Shown piece after piece: positions 21,131 through 36,080 of a stretch of DNA of 64,000 bases (position 1 is the first letter of the stretch; every line of letters begins with the position of its first letter). Source of the stretch: Plantago major (lineage: Eukaryota; Streptophyta; Magnoliopsida; Lamiales; Plantaginaceae). Position numbers and translations under genes: made by a program. Location: the NCBI GenBank assembly GCA_026545765.1, contig CM048844.1, positions 74,357,590-74,421,589 on the forward strand, in the 5' to 3' direction. Under the pieces are notes generated by a model, which saw only the letters and a program-made list of their open reading frames with translations, was not told the DNA's origin and searched no databases.

Positions 21131-22068
21131 AGAATTATCCTAAAGAAAAGCCGTACAAACCAGGAGTATATATAGAAAGAGAGGATCAATCAGAAGCGGA
21201 CACGTGTCCCATATTCGCTGGAAATGGGCTTGGGCCGAACATGGGCCTGACTCTTCGCCTTCCATTGGCCCAACCCAATAATCCATCCATACGGTCGGTC
21301 ATATTGACTAAGTTACTCACTCGGACGTATCAAGCCTGGGGCTGACATAACAACCTCCGAAGCAACTGTGATTCGTATAGAGTCACCCTATACTTCACGA
21401 TGATCCTCTTTTCATTATCTCACAAGTCTGAAAGACTCGGGATGACTCACCAAGTCAACGTCCGAATCGCCACTACTTATCACGATACGAGGAAATTCTC
21501 TTTCTCGCAAGCCTTGTCACTCTAAGACATGGCTCCGAACCGTTCGTGATCCGGCTTATTTCTATTAAAGAGTCCGATTCGGATGGGTACAATGGTTGAT
21601 CGTCCCGCAAAGGAGAATTTGCATCAAGCAAATTAACGTGCTGGCGGTTTGAATCTCAAGGGTCCGAACCCATTATCCAAATTTACGAGAGTTGGTGAGT
21701 TACTACGCAAATACGAAATTAAAATGTGCAAGAATGAAAACAGCAACATTAGCATTCCGGTGACAAAAATAGTTCCGAGCCACCAAGGGGCCCGAACCAA
21801 CAACATTCAACAAAGACAAGTATATGTTTAGCCAACAAAAGATGACGAGCAAAAAGGACAACATTGTTTTTAGGCCCGGAGGCACCCTACTACAAAAAAC
21901 CCGGGGCATACCCCGTATTCACTGCCTTCGCCACTCGGACGAACTAGGTTGAGGCCGAGAGGGGCCCCCAATATCCTTCTCCGGAGGCGCTTGACCTTGC
22001 TGTTGGGCTGCCTGGGCTAACCTCCGTTCTCTCCGAGCCTCAACCTCTTTCAGGAAGGCCGGACACTG

Positions 22069-22782
22069 CTACATCAAGTCTAGGTCGTGATCAAAGCCAT
22101 GGACAGGCCCAGGCAGAGTCAGCCAGTCTCGGTTGTGTTCCAAGTGATCCTCCAAAGGAACGAAAACACTGGACATAAGCACCCGAGGGACGAATGGGAG
22201 ATACGGACCGCCATGGTTGTACTTCTTGCCCTCCGACTCGTCGCAGACCAGCTCCACAAATTCACACTTAAGCAGGTCTTCGTCCAAGACACCCTCCGGA
22301 GCAAAGTCCGAGCCATCTCCATTCTTAAAGGCGGACACTCCCTCAGCCTCCAAGTTGCAGTCATCCGGTATCCAACCCTTCCTCCGGCACTGGTCCACAG
22401 CTGCATCAAACCCATCTTGGCGGGCCTCGTCATACTTTGACTCGAACAAAAACTTGCAGGAGTCCGAATCAAGGAAATCTTGGACAGCCCTTGTCCGGAC
22501 CCCCCGAAGCTCCTTCAGCATCTTATCTTTGAAAGTCCGAGAGACACCCACGAACTCGTCCAAACTATCTTGGTGCACTTTCAAGTCAGTCTCCAAAGAT
22601 CGAATGGCACTTTTCATCTTGGCCGTCTCCGACTCGGCCTCCTGTTTAGCAGCTATGGCCTTCTTTAGGCGCTCCGAGGTGCTGTTCAACCGGGACGCTT
22701 CAATCGCCCGGGCAGCCTCAGCCTTGGCCAAATCCTCTTCTAGGGTAGCCCTCCGAGCAGCTACCAAGGAGCATGCTTCCAC
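22069..22782 (-). pseudogene. Antisense frame part: coiled-coil region, copy 2
   Basis: This is a fossil part of the insertion and the counterpart of 17639-18331. The 237-codon frame opens with an Ala/Glu/Lys-rich heptad-like stretch (ARRATLEEDLAKAEAARAIE), strongly suggesting a coiled coil, and continues with SLETDLKVHQDSLDEFVGVS and the acidic region shared with copy 1. It lies antisense to the LTR-like sequence. Confidence 0.6.
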
Positions 22783-22987
22783 GGCAGCAGCAAGCTAAAA
22801 ACAAAAACGAAACATCGGAAGTGTTAGATACCTCGGAACCACAAGAAGATGTAAAACGAACGGAAAATTTAAACTCACTTTGCGCTGAGCGGCAGTTAAC
22901 TTCGAAATCCGTTCCAACTCCGAGGCAGCAACCAACCGAGCAACTTCAGCATCCGAATCCAGCTCGAGCGCCTCGCTCATCTTTCCC

Positions 22988-25900
22988 GGTTTTATACCAC
23001 AAACCATGTCATGTGAATAAAATTTGACACAAACTAATTCTATCGAGTGTTTCACAAAAAATCGTGTAATACCCCCTTTGAGTTTTATTGAAGACAACAG
23101 GTCACCGAAATACATTTTTAAATCGAGGTTCCATGATCCAAAATAGTTCAATATGTGCGTTGAATAGGTTTTATACGACAAACAATGTCATGTGAATAAA
23201 ATTTGACACAATCTAACTCTATCGAGTGTTTCACAAAAAATCGTGTACTACCCCCCTTTGAGTTTTATTGAAGACAACAGGTCACGGAAATACGTTTTTA
23301 AATCGAGGTTCGATGAACCAAAATAATTCAATATGTGCGTAGAATATGTTTTATACCACAAACCATGTCATGTGAATAAAATTTGAGAAAAACTAATCCC
23401 ATGGAATGTTTTCACAAAAAACCGTGTACTAACCCCCTTTGGGTTTTCTCGAAAACCAGATGTCTCAAAAATACGTTTTTAATTCAAGGTTCGATCAACC
23501 AAAATAGTTCAACATGTGCGTAGAATAGGTTTTATACCACAAACCATGTCATGTGAATAAAATTTGACACAAACTAACTCTATCGAGTGTTTCACAAAAA
23601 ATCGTATACTACCCTCTTTGAGTTTTATTTAAGACAATAGGTCACGGAAATACGTATTTATATCGAGGTTCGATGAACCAAAATAGTACAATATGTGCGT
23701 AGAATAAGTTTTATACCACAAACTTTGTCATTTCAATAAAATTTGACACAAACTAACTCTATCGAGTATTTCACAAAAAATCGTATACTACCCTCTTTGA
23801 GTTTTATTGAAGACAATAGGTCACGGAAATACGTATTTAAATCGAGGTTCGATGAACCAAAATAGTTCAATATGTGCGTAGAATAAGTTTTATACCACAA
23901 ACCTTGTCATTTGAATAAAATTTGACACAAACTAACCCCATGGAGTGTTTTCACAAAAAACCGTGTACTAACCCCCTTTGGGTTTTCTCGAAAACCAGAT
24001 GTCTCAAAAATACGTTTTTAATTCGAGGTTCGATCAACCAAAATAGTTCAACATATGCATAGAATAGGTTTTATACCACAAACCATGTCATGTAAGTAAA
24101 ATTTGACACAAACTAACTCTATCGAGTGTTTCTCAAAAAATTGTGTACTACCCCCCTTTGAGTTTTATTGAAGACAACAGGTCACTGAAATACGTTTTTA
24201 AATCGAGATTCCATGAACCAAAATAGTTCAATATGTGCGTTGAATAGTTTTTATACCACAAACCATGTCATGTGAATAAAATTTGACACAAACTAACCCC
24301 ATGGAGTGTTTTCACAAAAAACCGTGTACTAACCACTTTTGGTTTTCTCGGAAACTAGATGTCTCAAAAATACGTTTTTAATTCGAAGTTCGGTCAACCA
24401 AAATAGTTCAACATGTGTGTAGAATAGGTTTTATACCACAAACCATGTCATGTGAATAAAATTTGACACAAACTAATTCTATCGAGTGTTTCACAAAAAA
24501 TCGTGTAATACCCCCTTTGAGTTTTATTGAAGACAACAGGTCACCGAAATACATTTTTAAATCGAGGTTCCATGATCCAAAAAAGTTCAATATGTGCGTT
24601 GAATAGGTTTTATACTACAAACAATGTCATGTGAATAAAATTTGACACAATCTAACTCTATCGAGTGTTTCACAAAAAATCGTGTACTACCCCCTTTGAG
24701 TTTTATTGAAGACAACAGATCACGGAAATACGTTTTTAAATCGAGGTTCGATGAACCAAAATAATTCAACATGTGCATAGAATAGGTTTTATACTACAAA
24801 CCATGTCATGTAAGTAAAATTTGACACAAACTAACTCTATCGAGTGTTTCTCAAAAAATTGTGTACTACCCCCCTTTGAGTTTTATTGAAGACAACAGGT
24901 CACTGAAATACGTTTTTAAATCGAGATTCCATGAAACAAAATAGTTCAATATGTGCGTTGAATAGTTTTTATCCCACAAACCATGTCATGTGAATAAAAT
25001 TTGACACAAACTAACCCATTGAGTGTTTTCACAAAAAACCGTGTACTAACCACTTTGGGTTTTCTCGGAAACTAGATGTCTCAAAAATACGTTTTTAATT
25101 CGAAGTTCGGTCAACCAAAATAGTTCAACATGTGCGTAGAATAGGTTTTATACCACAAACCATGTCATGTGAATAAAATTTGACACAAACTAATTCTATC
25201 GAGTGTTTCACAAAAAATCGTGTAATACCCCGTTTGAGTTTTATTGAAGACAACAGGTCACCGAAATACATTTTTAAATCGAGGTTCCATGATCCAAAAT
25301 AATTCAATATGTGCGTTGAATAGGTTTTATACTACAAACAATGTCATGTGAATAAAATTTGACACAATCTAACTCTATCGAGTGTTTCACAAAAAATCGT
25401 GTAATACCCCCTTTGAGTTTTATTGAAGACAATAGGTCACGGAAATACGTTTTTAAATCGAGGTTCGATGAACCAAAATAATTCAATATGTGCGTAGAAT
25501 ATGTTTTATACTACAAACCTTGTCATGTGAATAAAATTTGATAAAAACTAATCCCATGGAATGTTTTCACAAAAAACCGTGTACTAACCCCCTTTGGGTT
25601 TTCTCGAAAACCAGATGTTTCAAAAATACGTTTTTAATTCGAGGTTCGATCAACCAAAATAGTTCAACATGTGCGTAGAATAGGTTTTATACCACAAACC
25701 ATGTCATGTGAATAAAATTTGACACAAACTAACTATATCGAGTGTTTCACAAAAAATCGTATACTACCCTCTTTGAGTTTTATTGAAGACAATAGGTCAC
25801 GGAAATACATATTTATATCGAGGTTCGATGAACCAAAATAGTACAATATGTGCATAGAATAAGTTTTATACCACAAACTTTGTCATTTGAATAAAATTTG

Positions 25901-28900
25901 ACACAAACTAATCCCATGGAATGTTTTCACAAAACACTGAATACTAACCCCTTTGGGTTTTTTCGAAAATTGGATGTCTCAAAAATAAGTTTTTAATTCG
26001 AGGTTCGATCAACCAAAATAGTTGAATATGTGCGTAGAATAGGTTTTATACCACAAACCATGTCATGTGAATATAATTTGACACAAACTAACTCTAACGA
26101 GTGTTTCACAAAAAATCATGTGCTACCCACTTGGAGTTTTATTGAAGACAACAGGTCACGAAAATACGTTTTTAAATCGAGGTTCGATTAACCAAAATAG
26201 TTCAATATGTGCGTTGAATAGTTTTTATACTACAAACAATGTCATGTGAATAAAATTTGACACAATCTAACTCTATCGAGTGTTTCACAAAAAATCGTGT
26301 ACTACCCCCTTTGAGTTTTATTGAAGGCAATAGGTCACGGAAATACGTTTTTAAATCGAGGTTCGATGAACCAAAATAATTCAATATGTGCGTAGAATAT
26401 GTTTTATACCACAAACCTTGTCATGTGAATAAAATTTGATAAAAACTAATCCCATGGAATGTTTTCACAAAAAACCGTGTACTAACCCCCTTTGGGTTTT
26501 CTCGAAAACCAGATGTTTCAAAAATACGTTTCTAATTCGAGGTTCGATCAACCAAAATAGTTCAACATGTGCGTAGAATAGGTTTTATACCACAAACCAT
26601 GTCATGTGAATAAAATTTGACACAAACTAACTCTATCGAGTGTTTCACAAAAAATCGTATACTACCCTCTTTGAGTTTTATTGAAGACAATAGGTCACGG
26701 AAATACATATTTATATCGAGGTTCGATGAACCAAAATAGTACAATATGTGCGTAGAATAAGTTTTATACCACAAACTTTGTCATTTGAATAAAATTTGAC
26801 ACAAACTAATCCCATGGAATGTTTTCACAAAACACTGAATACTAACCCCTTTGGGTTTTTTCGAAAATTGGATGTCTCAAAAATAAGTTTTTAATTCGAG
26901 GTTCGATCAACCAAAATAGTTGAATATGTGCGTAGAATAGGTTTTATACAACAAACCAGGTCATGTAAATAAAATTTCACACAAACTAACTCTATCGAGT
27001 GTTTCACAAAAAATCGTGTACTACCCCCTTTGAGTTTTATTGAAGGTAATAGGTCACGGAAATACGTTTTTAAATCGAGGTTCGATTAACCAAAATAGTT
27101 CAATATGTGCGTTGAATAGTTTTTATACCACAAACCATGTCATTAGCATAAAATTTGACACAAACTAACCCCATTGAGTGTTTTCACAAAAAACCGTGTA
27201 CTAACTCCTTTGGGTTTTCTCGAAAACCAGATGTCTCAAAAATACGTTTTTAATTCGAGGTTCGATCAACCAAAATAGTTCAACATGTGCGTAGAATAGG
27301 TTTTATACCACAAACCATGTCATGTAAGTAAAATTTGACACAAACTAACTCTATCGAGTGTTTCTCAAAAAATTGTGTACTACCCCCCTTCGAGTTTTAT
27401 TGAAGACAACAGGTCACTGAAATACGTTTTTAAATCGAGATTCCATGAACCAAAATAGTTCAATATGTGCGTTGAATATTTTTTATACCACAAACCATGT
27501 CATGTGAATAAAATTTGACACAAACTAACCCCATTGAGTGTTTTCACAAAAAACCGTGTACTAACCACTTTGGGTTTTCTCGGAAACTAGATGTCTCAAA
27601 AATACGTTTTTAATTCGAAGTTCGGTCAACCAAAATAGTTCAACATGTGCGTAGAATAGGTTTTATACCACAAACCATGTCATGTGAATATAATTTGACA
27701 CAAACTAATTCTATCGAGTGTTTCACAAAAAATCGTGTAATACCCCGTTTGAGTTTTATTGAAGACAACAGGTCACCGAAATACATTTTTAAATCGAGGT
27801 TCCATGATCCAAAATAGTTCAATATGTGCGTTGAATAGGTTTTATACGACAAACAATGTCATGTGAATAAAATTTGACACAATCTAACTCTATCGAGTGT
27901 TTTACAAAAAATCGTGTACTACCCCCCTTTGAGTTTTATTGAAGACAACAGGTCACGGAAATACGTTTTTAAATCGAGGTTCGATGAACCAAAATAATTC
28001 AATATGTGCGTAGAATATGTTTTATACCACAAACCATGTCATGTGAATAAAATTTGACACAAACTAATTCTATCGAGTGTTTCACAAAAAATCGTGTAAT
28101 ACCCCGTTTGAGTTTTATTGAAGACAACAGGTCACCGAAATACATTTTTAAATCGAGGTTCCATGATCCAAAATAGTTCAATATGTGCGTTGAATAGGTT
28201 TTATACTACAAACAATGTCATGTGAATAAAATTTGACACAATCTAACTCTATCGAGTGTTTCACAAAAAATCGTGTACTACCCCCTTTGAGTTTTATTGA
28301 AGACAACAGGTCACGGAAATACGTTTTTAAATCGAGGTTCGATGAACCAAAATAATTCAATATGTGCGTAGAATATGTTTTATACCACAAACCTTGTCAT
28401 GTGAATAAAATTTGATAAAAACTAATCCCATGGAATGTTTTCACAAAAACCGTGTACTAACCCCCTTTGGGTTTTCTCGAAAACCAGATGTTTCAAAAAT
28501 ACGTTTTTAATTCGAGGTTCGATCAACCAAAATAGTTCAACATGTGCGTAGAATAGGTTTTATACCACAAACCATGTCATGTAAGTAAAATTTGACACAA
28601 ACTAACTCTATCGAGTGTTTCTCAAAAAATTGTGTACTACCCCCCTTCGAGTTTTATTGAAGACAACAGGTCACTGAAATACGTTTTTAAATCGAGATTC
28701 CATGAACCAAAATAGTTCAATATGTGCGTTGAATATTTTTTATACCACAAACCATGTCATGTGAATAAAATTTGACACAAACTAACTCTATCGAGTGTTT
28801 CACAAAAAATCGTATACTACCCTCTTTGAGTTTTATTGAAGACAATAGGTCACGGAAATATATATTTATATCGAGGTTCGATGAACCAAAATAGTACAAT

Positions 28901-31900
28901 ATGTGCGTAGAATAAGTTTTATACCACAAACTTTGTCATTTGAATAAAATTTGACACAAACTAATCCCATGGAATGTTTTCACAAAACACTGAATACTAA
29001 CCCCTTTGGGTTTTCTCGAAAATTGGATGTCTCAAAAATAAGTTTTTAATTCGAGGTTCGATCAACCAAAATAGTTGAATATGTGCGTAGAATAGGTTTT
29101 ATACCACAAACCATGTCATGTAAATAAAATTTCACACAAACTAACTCTATCGAGTGTTTCACAAAAAATCGTGTACTACCCCCTTTGAGTTTTATTGAAG
29201 GCAATAGGTCACGGAAATACGTTTTTAAATCGAGGTTCGATTAACCAATATAGTTCAATATGTGCGTTGAATAGTTTTTATACCACAAACCATGTCATTA
29301 GAATAAAATTTGACAGAAACTAACCCCATTGAGTGTTTTCACAAAAAACCGTGTACTAACCCCTTTGGGTTTTCTCGAGAACCAGATGTCTCAAAAGTAC
29401 GTTTTTAATTCGAGGTTCGACCAACCAAAATAGTTCAACATGTGCGTAGAATAGGTTTTATACCACAAACCATGTCATGTAAGTAAAATTTGACACAAAC
29501 TAACTCTATCGAGTGTTTCTCAAAAAATTGTGTACTACCCCCCTTCGAGTTTTATTGAAGACAACAGGTCACGTAAATACGTTTTTAAATCGAGATTCTA
29601 TGAACCAAAATAGTTCAATATGTGCGTTGAATAGTTTTTATACCACAAACCATGTCATGTGAATAAAATTTGACACAAACTAACCCCATGGAGTGTTTTC
29701 ACAAAAAAACCGTGTACTAACCACTTTGGTTTTCTCGGAAACTAGATGTCTCAAAAATACGTTTTTAATTCGAAGTTCGGTCAACCAAAATAGTTCAACA
29801 TGTGCGTAGAATAGGTTTTATACCACAAACCATGTCATGTGAATAAAATTTGACACAAACTAATTCTATCGAGTGTTTCACAAAAAATCGTGTAATACCC
29901 CCTTTGAGTTTTATTGAAGACAACAGGTCACCGAAATACATTTTTAAATCGAGGTTCCATGATCCAAAATAGTTCAATATGTGCGTTGAATAGGTTTTAT
30001 ACGACAAACAATGTCATGTGAATAAAATTTGACACAATCTAACTCTATCGAGTGTTTTACAAAAAATCGTGTACTACCCCCCTTTGAGTTTTATTGAAGA
30101 CAACAGGTCACGGAAATACGTTTTTAAATCGAGGTTCGATGAACCAAAATAATTCAATATGTGCGTAGAATATGTTTTATACCACAAACCATGTAATGTA
30201 AGTAAAATTTGACACAAACTAACTCTATCGAGTGTTTCTCAAAAAATTGTATACTACCCCCTTTGAGTTTTATTGAAGACAACAGGTCACTGAAATACGT
30301 TTTTAAATCGAGATTCCATGAACCAAAATAGTTCAATATGTGCGTTGAATAGTTTTTATACCACAAACCATGTCATGTGAATAAAATTTGACACAAACTA
30401 ACCCCATTGAGTGTTTTCACAAAAAACCGTGTACTAACCACTTTGGGTTTTCTCGGAAACTAGATGTCTCAAAAATACGTTTTTAATTCGAAGTTCGGTC
30501 AACCAAAATAGTTCAACATGTGCGTAGAATAGGTTTTATACCACAAACCATGTCATGTGAATAAAATTTGACACAAACTAATTCTATCGAGTGTTTCACA
30601 AAAAATCGTGTAATACCCCGTTTGAGTTTTATTGAAGACAACAGGTCACCGAAATACATTTTTAAATCGAGGTTCCATGATCCAAAATAATTCAATATGT
30701 GCGTTGAATAGGTTTTATACTACAAACAATGTTATGTGAATAAAATTTGACACAATCTAACTCTATCGAGTGTTTCACAAAAAATCGTGTACTACCCCTT
30801 TTGAGTTTTATTGAAGACAACAGGTCACGGAAATACGTTTTTAAATCGAGGTTCGATGAACCAAAATAATTCAATATGTGCGTAGAATATGTTTTATACC
30901 ACAAACCTTGTCATGTGAATAAAATTTGATAAAAACTAATCCCACGGAATGTTTTCACAAAAAACCGTGTACTAACCCCCTTTGGGTTTTCTCGAAAACC
31001 AGATGTTTCAAAAATACGTTTTTAATTCGAGGTTCGATCAACCAAAATAGTTCAACATGTGCGTAGAATAGGTTTTATACCACAAACCATGTCATGTGAA
31101 TAAAATTTGACACAAACTAACTCTATCGAGTGTTTCACAAAAAATCGTATACTACCCTCTTTGAGTTTTATTGAAGACAATAGGTCACGGAAATACGTAT
31201 TTATATCGAGGTTCGATGAACCAAAATAGTACAATATGTGCGTAGAATAAGTTTTATACCACAAACTTTGTCATTTGAATAAAATTTGACACAAACTAAT
31301 CCCATGGAATGTTTTCACAAAACACTGAATACTAACCCCTTTGGGTTTTTTCGAAAATTGGATGTCTCAAAAATAAGTTTTTAATTCGAGGTTCGATCAA
31401 CCAAAATAGTTGAATATGTGCGTAGAATAGGTTTTATACCACAAACCATGTCATGTAAATAAAATTTCACACAAACTAACTCTATCGAGTGTTTCACAAA
31501 AAATCGTGTACTACCCCCTTTGAGTTTTATTGAAGGCAATAGGTCACGGAAATACGTTTTTAAATCGAGGTTCGATGAACTAAAATAGTTCAATATGTGC
31601 GTTGAATAGTTTTTATACCACAAACCATGTCATTAGTATAAAATTTGACACAAACTAACCCCATTGAGTGTTTTCACAAAAAATCTTGTACTAACTCCTT
31701 TGGGTTTTCTCGAAAACCAGATGTCTCAAAAATACGTTTTTAATTCGAGGTTCGATCAACCAAAATAGTTCAACATGTGCGTAGAATAGGTTTTATACCA
31801 CAAACCATGTCATGTGAATAAAATTTGACACAATCTAACTCTATCGAGTGTTTCACAAAAAATCGTGTACTATCCCCTTTGAGTTTTATTGAAGACAACA

Positions 31901-34900
31901 GGTCACTGAAATACGTTTTTAAATCGAGATTCCATGAACCAAAATAGTTCAATATGTGCGTTGAATATTTTTTATACCACAAACCATGTCATGTGAATAA
32001 AATTTGACACAAACTAACCCCATTGAGTGTTTTCACAAAAAACCGTGTACTAACCACTTTGGGTTTTCTCGGAAACTAGATGTCTCAAAAATACGTTTTT
32101 AATTCGAAGTTCGGTCAACCAAAATAGTTCAACATGTGCGTAGAATAGGTTTTATACCACAAACCATGTCATGTGAATAAAATTTGACACAATCTAACTC
32201 TATCGAGTGTTTCACAAAAAATCGTGTACTACCCCCTTTGAGTTTTATTGAAGACAACAGGTCACGTAAATACGTTTTTAAATCGAGGTTCGATGAACCA
32301 AAATAATTCAATATGTGCGTAGAATAGGTTTTAAATCACAAACCATGTCATGTGAACAAAATTTGATAAAAACTAATCCCATTGAGTGTTTTCACAAAAA
32401 ACTGTGTACTAACTCCTTTGGGTTTTCACGAAAACTAGATGTCACAAAAATACGTTTTTAATTCGAGGTTCGATCAACCAAAATAGTTCAACATGTGCAT
32501 AGAATAGGTTTTATACCACAAACCATGTCATGTAAGTAAAATTTGACACAAACTAACTCTATCGAGTGTTTCTCAAAAAATTGTGTACTACCCCCTTTGA
32601 GTTTTATTGAAGACAACAGGTCACTGAAATACGTTTTTAAATCGAGATTCCATGAACCAAAATAGTTCAATATGTGCGTTGAATATTTTTTATACCACAA
32701 ACCATGTCATGTGAATAAAATTTGACACAAACTAACCCAATTGAGTGTTTTCACAAAAAACCGTGTACTAACCACTTTGGGTTTTCTCGGAAACTAGATG
32801 TCTCAAAAATACGTTTTTAATTTGAAGTTCGGTCAACCAAAATAGTTCAACATGTGCGTAGAATAGGTGTTATACCACAAACCATGTCATGTGAATAAAA
32901 TTTGACACAATCTAACTCTATCGAGTGTTTCACAAAAAATTGTGTACTACCCCCTTTGAGTTTTATTGAAGACAACAGGTCACGTAAATACGTTTTTAAA
33001 TCGAGGTTCGATGAACCAAAATAATTCAATATGTGCGTAGAATAGGTTTTAAATCACAAACCATGTCATGTGAACAAAATTTGATAAAAACTAATCCCAT
33101 TGAGTGTTTTCACAAAAAACTGTGTACTAACTCCTTTGGGTTTTCACGAAAACTAGATGTCACAAAAATACGTTTTTAATTCGAGGTTCGATCAACCAAA
33201 ATAGTTCAACATGTGCATAGAATAGGTTTTATACGACAAACCATGTCATGTAAGTAAAATTTGACACAAACTAACTCTATCGAGTGTTTCTCAAAAAATT
33301 GTGTACTACCCCCCTTTGAGTTTTATTGAAGACAACAGGTCACTGAAATACGTTTTTAAATCGAGATTCCATGAACCAAAATAGTTCAATATGTGCGTTG
33401 AATATTTTTTATACCACAAACCATGTCATGTGAATAAAATTTGACACAAACTAACCCCATTGAGTATTTTCACAAAAAACCGTGTACTAACCACTTTGGG
33501 TTTTCTCGGAAACTAGATGTCTCAAAAATACGTTTTTAATTCGAAGTTCGGTCAACCAAAATAGTTCAACATGTGCGTAGAATAGGTTTTATACCACAAA
33601 CCATGTCATGTGAATAAAATTTGACACAAACTAATTCTATCGAGTGTTTCACAAAAAATCCTGTAATACCCCTTTGAGTTTTATTGAAGACAACAGGTCA
33701 CCGAAATACATTTTTAAATCGAGGTTCCATGATCCAAAATAGTTCAATATGTGCGTTGAATAGGTTTTATACTACAAACAATGTCATGTGAATAAAATTT
33801 GACACAATCTAACTCTATCGAGTGTTTCACAAAAAATCGTGTACTACCCCCTTTGAGTTTTATTGAAGACAACAGGTCACGGAAATACGTTTTTAAATCG
33901 AGGTTTGATGAACCAAAATAATTTAATATGTGCGTAGAATAGGTTTTATACCACAAACCATGTCATGTGAATAAAATTTGATAAAAACTAATCCCATGGA
34001 ATGTTTTCACAAAAAACCGTGTACTAACCCCCTTTGGGTTTTCTCGAAAACCAGATGTCTCAAAAATACGTTTTTAATTCGAGGTTCGATCAACCAAAGT
34101 AGTTCAACATGTGCGTAGAATAGGTTTTATACCACAAACCATGTCATGTGAATAAAATTTGACACAAACTAACTCTATCGAGTGTTTCACAAAAAATCGT
34201 ATACTACCCTCTTTCAGTTTTATTGAAGACAATAGGTCACGGAAATACGTATTTATATCGAGGTTCGATGAACCAAAATAGTACAATATGTGCGTAGAAT
34301 AAGTTTTATACCACAAACTTTGTCATTTCAATAAAATTTGACACAAACTAACTCTATCGAGTATTTCACAAAAAATCGTATACTACCCTCTTTGAGTTTT
34401 ATTGAAGACAATAGGTCACGGAAATACGTATTTCAATCGAGGTTCGATGAACCAAAATAGTTCAATATGTGCGTAGAATAAGTTTTATACCACAAACCTT
34501 GTCATTTGAATAAAATTTGACACAAACTAACCCCATGGAGTGTTTTCACAAAAAACCGTGTACTAACCCCCTTTGAGTTTTCTCGAAAACCAGATGTCTC
34601 AAAAATACGTTTTTAATTCGAGGTTCAATCAACCAAAATAGTTCAACATATGCATAGAATAGGTTTTATACCACAAACCATGTCATGTAAGTAAAATTTG
34701 ACACAAACTAACTCTATCGAGTGTTTCTCAAAAAATTGTGTACTACCCCCCTTTGAGTTTTATTGAAGACAACAGGTCACTGAAATACGTTTTTAAATCG
34801 AGATTCCATGAACCAAAATAGTTCAATATGTGCGTTGAATAGTTTTTATACCACAAACCATGTCATGTGAATAAAATTTGACACAAACTAACCCCATGGA

Positions 34901-36080
34901 GTGTTTTCACAAAAAACCGTGTACTAACCACTTTTGGTTTTCTCGGAAACTAGATGTCTCAAAAATACGTTTTTAATTCGAAGTTCGGTCAACCAAAATA
35001 GTTCAACATGTGTGTAGAATAGGTTTTATACCACAAACCATGTCATGTGAATAAAATTTGACACAAACTAATTCTATCGAGTGTTTCACAAAAAATCGTG
35101 TAATACCCCCTTTGAGTTTTATTGAAGACAACAGGTCACCGAAATACATTTTTAAATCGAGGTTCCATGATCCAAAAAAGTTCAATATGTGCGTTGAATA
35201 GGTTTTATACTACAAACAATGTCATGAGAATAAAATTTGACACAATCTAACTCTATCGAGTGTTTCACAAAAAATCGTGTACTACCCCCTTTGAGTTTTA
35301 TTGAAGACAACAGATCACGGAAATACGTTTTTAAATCGAGTTCGATGAACCAAAATAATTCAATATGTGCGTAGAATAGGTTTTATACGACAAACCATGT
35401 CATGTGAATAAAATTTGATAAAAACTAATCCCATGGAATATTTTCAGAAAAAACCGTGTACTAACCCCCTTTGGGTTTTCTCGAAAACCAGATGTCTCAA
35501 AAATACGTTTTTAATTCGAGGTTCGATCAACCAAAATAGTTCAACATGTGCATAGAATAGGTTTTATACCACAAACCATGTCATGTAAGTAAAATTTGAC
35601 ACAAACTAACTCTATCGAGTGTTTCTCAAAAAATTGTGTACCACCCCCCTTTGAGTTTTATTGAAGACAACAGGTCACTGAAATACGTTTTTAAATCGAG
35701 ATTCCATGAACCAAAATAGTTCAATATGTGCGTTGAATAGTTTTTATACCACAAACCATGTCATGTGAATAAAATTTGACACAAACTAACCCCATTGAGT
35801 GTTTTCACAAAAAACCGTGTACTAACCACTTTGGGTTTTCTCGGAAACTAGATGTCTCAAAAATACGTTTTTAATTCGAAGTTCGGTCAACCAAAATAGT
35901 TCAACATGTGCGTAGAATAGGTTTTATACCACAAACCATGTCATGTGAATAAAATTTGACACAAACTAATTCTATCGAGTGTTTCACAAAACATCGTGTA
36001 ATACCACGTTTGAGTTTTATTGAAGACAACAGGTCACCGAAATACATTTTTAAATCGAGGTTCCCTGATCCAAAATAATT
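22988..36080 (+). repeat. Satellite domain with irregular higher-order units (4 to 17 monomers)
   Basis: A diagnostic class A monomer variant (ACTACAAACAATGTCATGTG followed by GACACAATCTAAC) recurs at about 24587, 25304, 26202, 28178, 30692, 33744 and 36080. The spacings are near 717, 898, 1976, 2514, 3052 and 2336 bp, that is 4, 5, 11, 14, 17 and 13 monomers. Two A monomers often lie side by side, so simple A-B alternation is broken. This is expected from repeated unequal exchange in a multi-monomer ancestral unit. Confidence 0.75.

Larger units (their letters stand above)
15879..22987. mobile_element. Ty3-gypsy-derived insertion in the satellite, partly tandem-duplicated fossil
   Basis: This 7,109-bp GC-richer block interrupts one satellite monomer. 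It starts with TGTTGAGGG, a plausible LTR start. It contains plus-strand LTR-like sequence with a TATA box and minus-strand frames of the plant 'putative gypsy type transposon' kind. No gag, protease, reverse transcriptase or integrase region is visible, so it is a non-autonomous or partial element. A segment of ~2.8 kb (15912-18672) is repeated at 20186-22987 with only a few percent difference by eye, which points to a young duplication. An antisense extra frame of this sort is known from the Tat/Ogre branch of Ty3-gypsy; that lineage is inference. The element is broken in several places. Confidence 0.8.
20186..22987. mobile_element. Second copy of the duplicated gypsy-derived segment
   Basis: It matches 15912-18672 at an offset of about 4,274-4,280 bp from TTCAGAGTATTT onward: LTR-like sequence, TATA box (21121), and the region of the antisense frame up to the right satellite junction. 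Because it starts directly beside the acidic frame and not at a TG with a preceding purine tract, it looks like a tandem duplication of part of the insertion and not a regular 3' LTR. Differences between copies are few, so the duplication is young. Confidence 0.7.
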
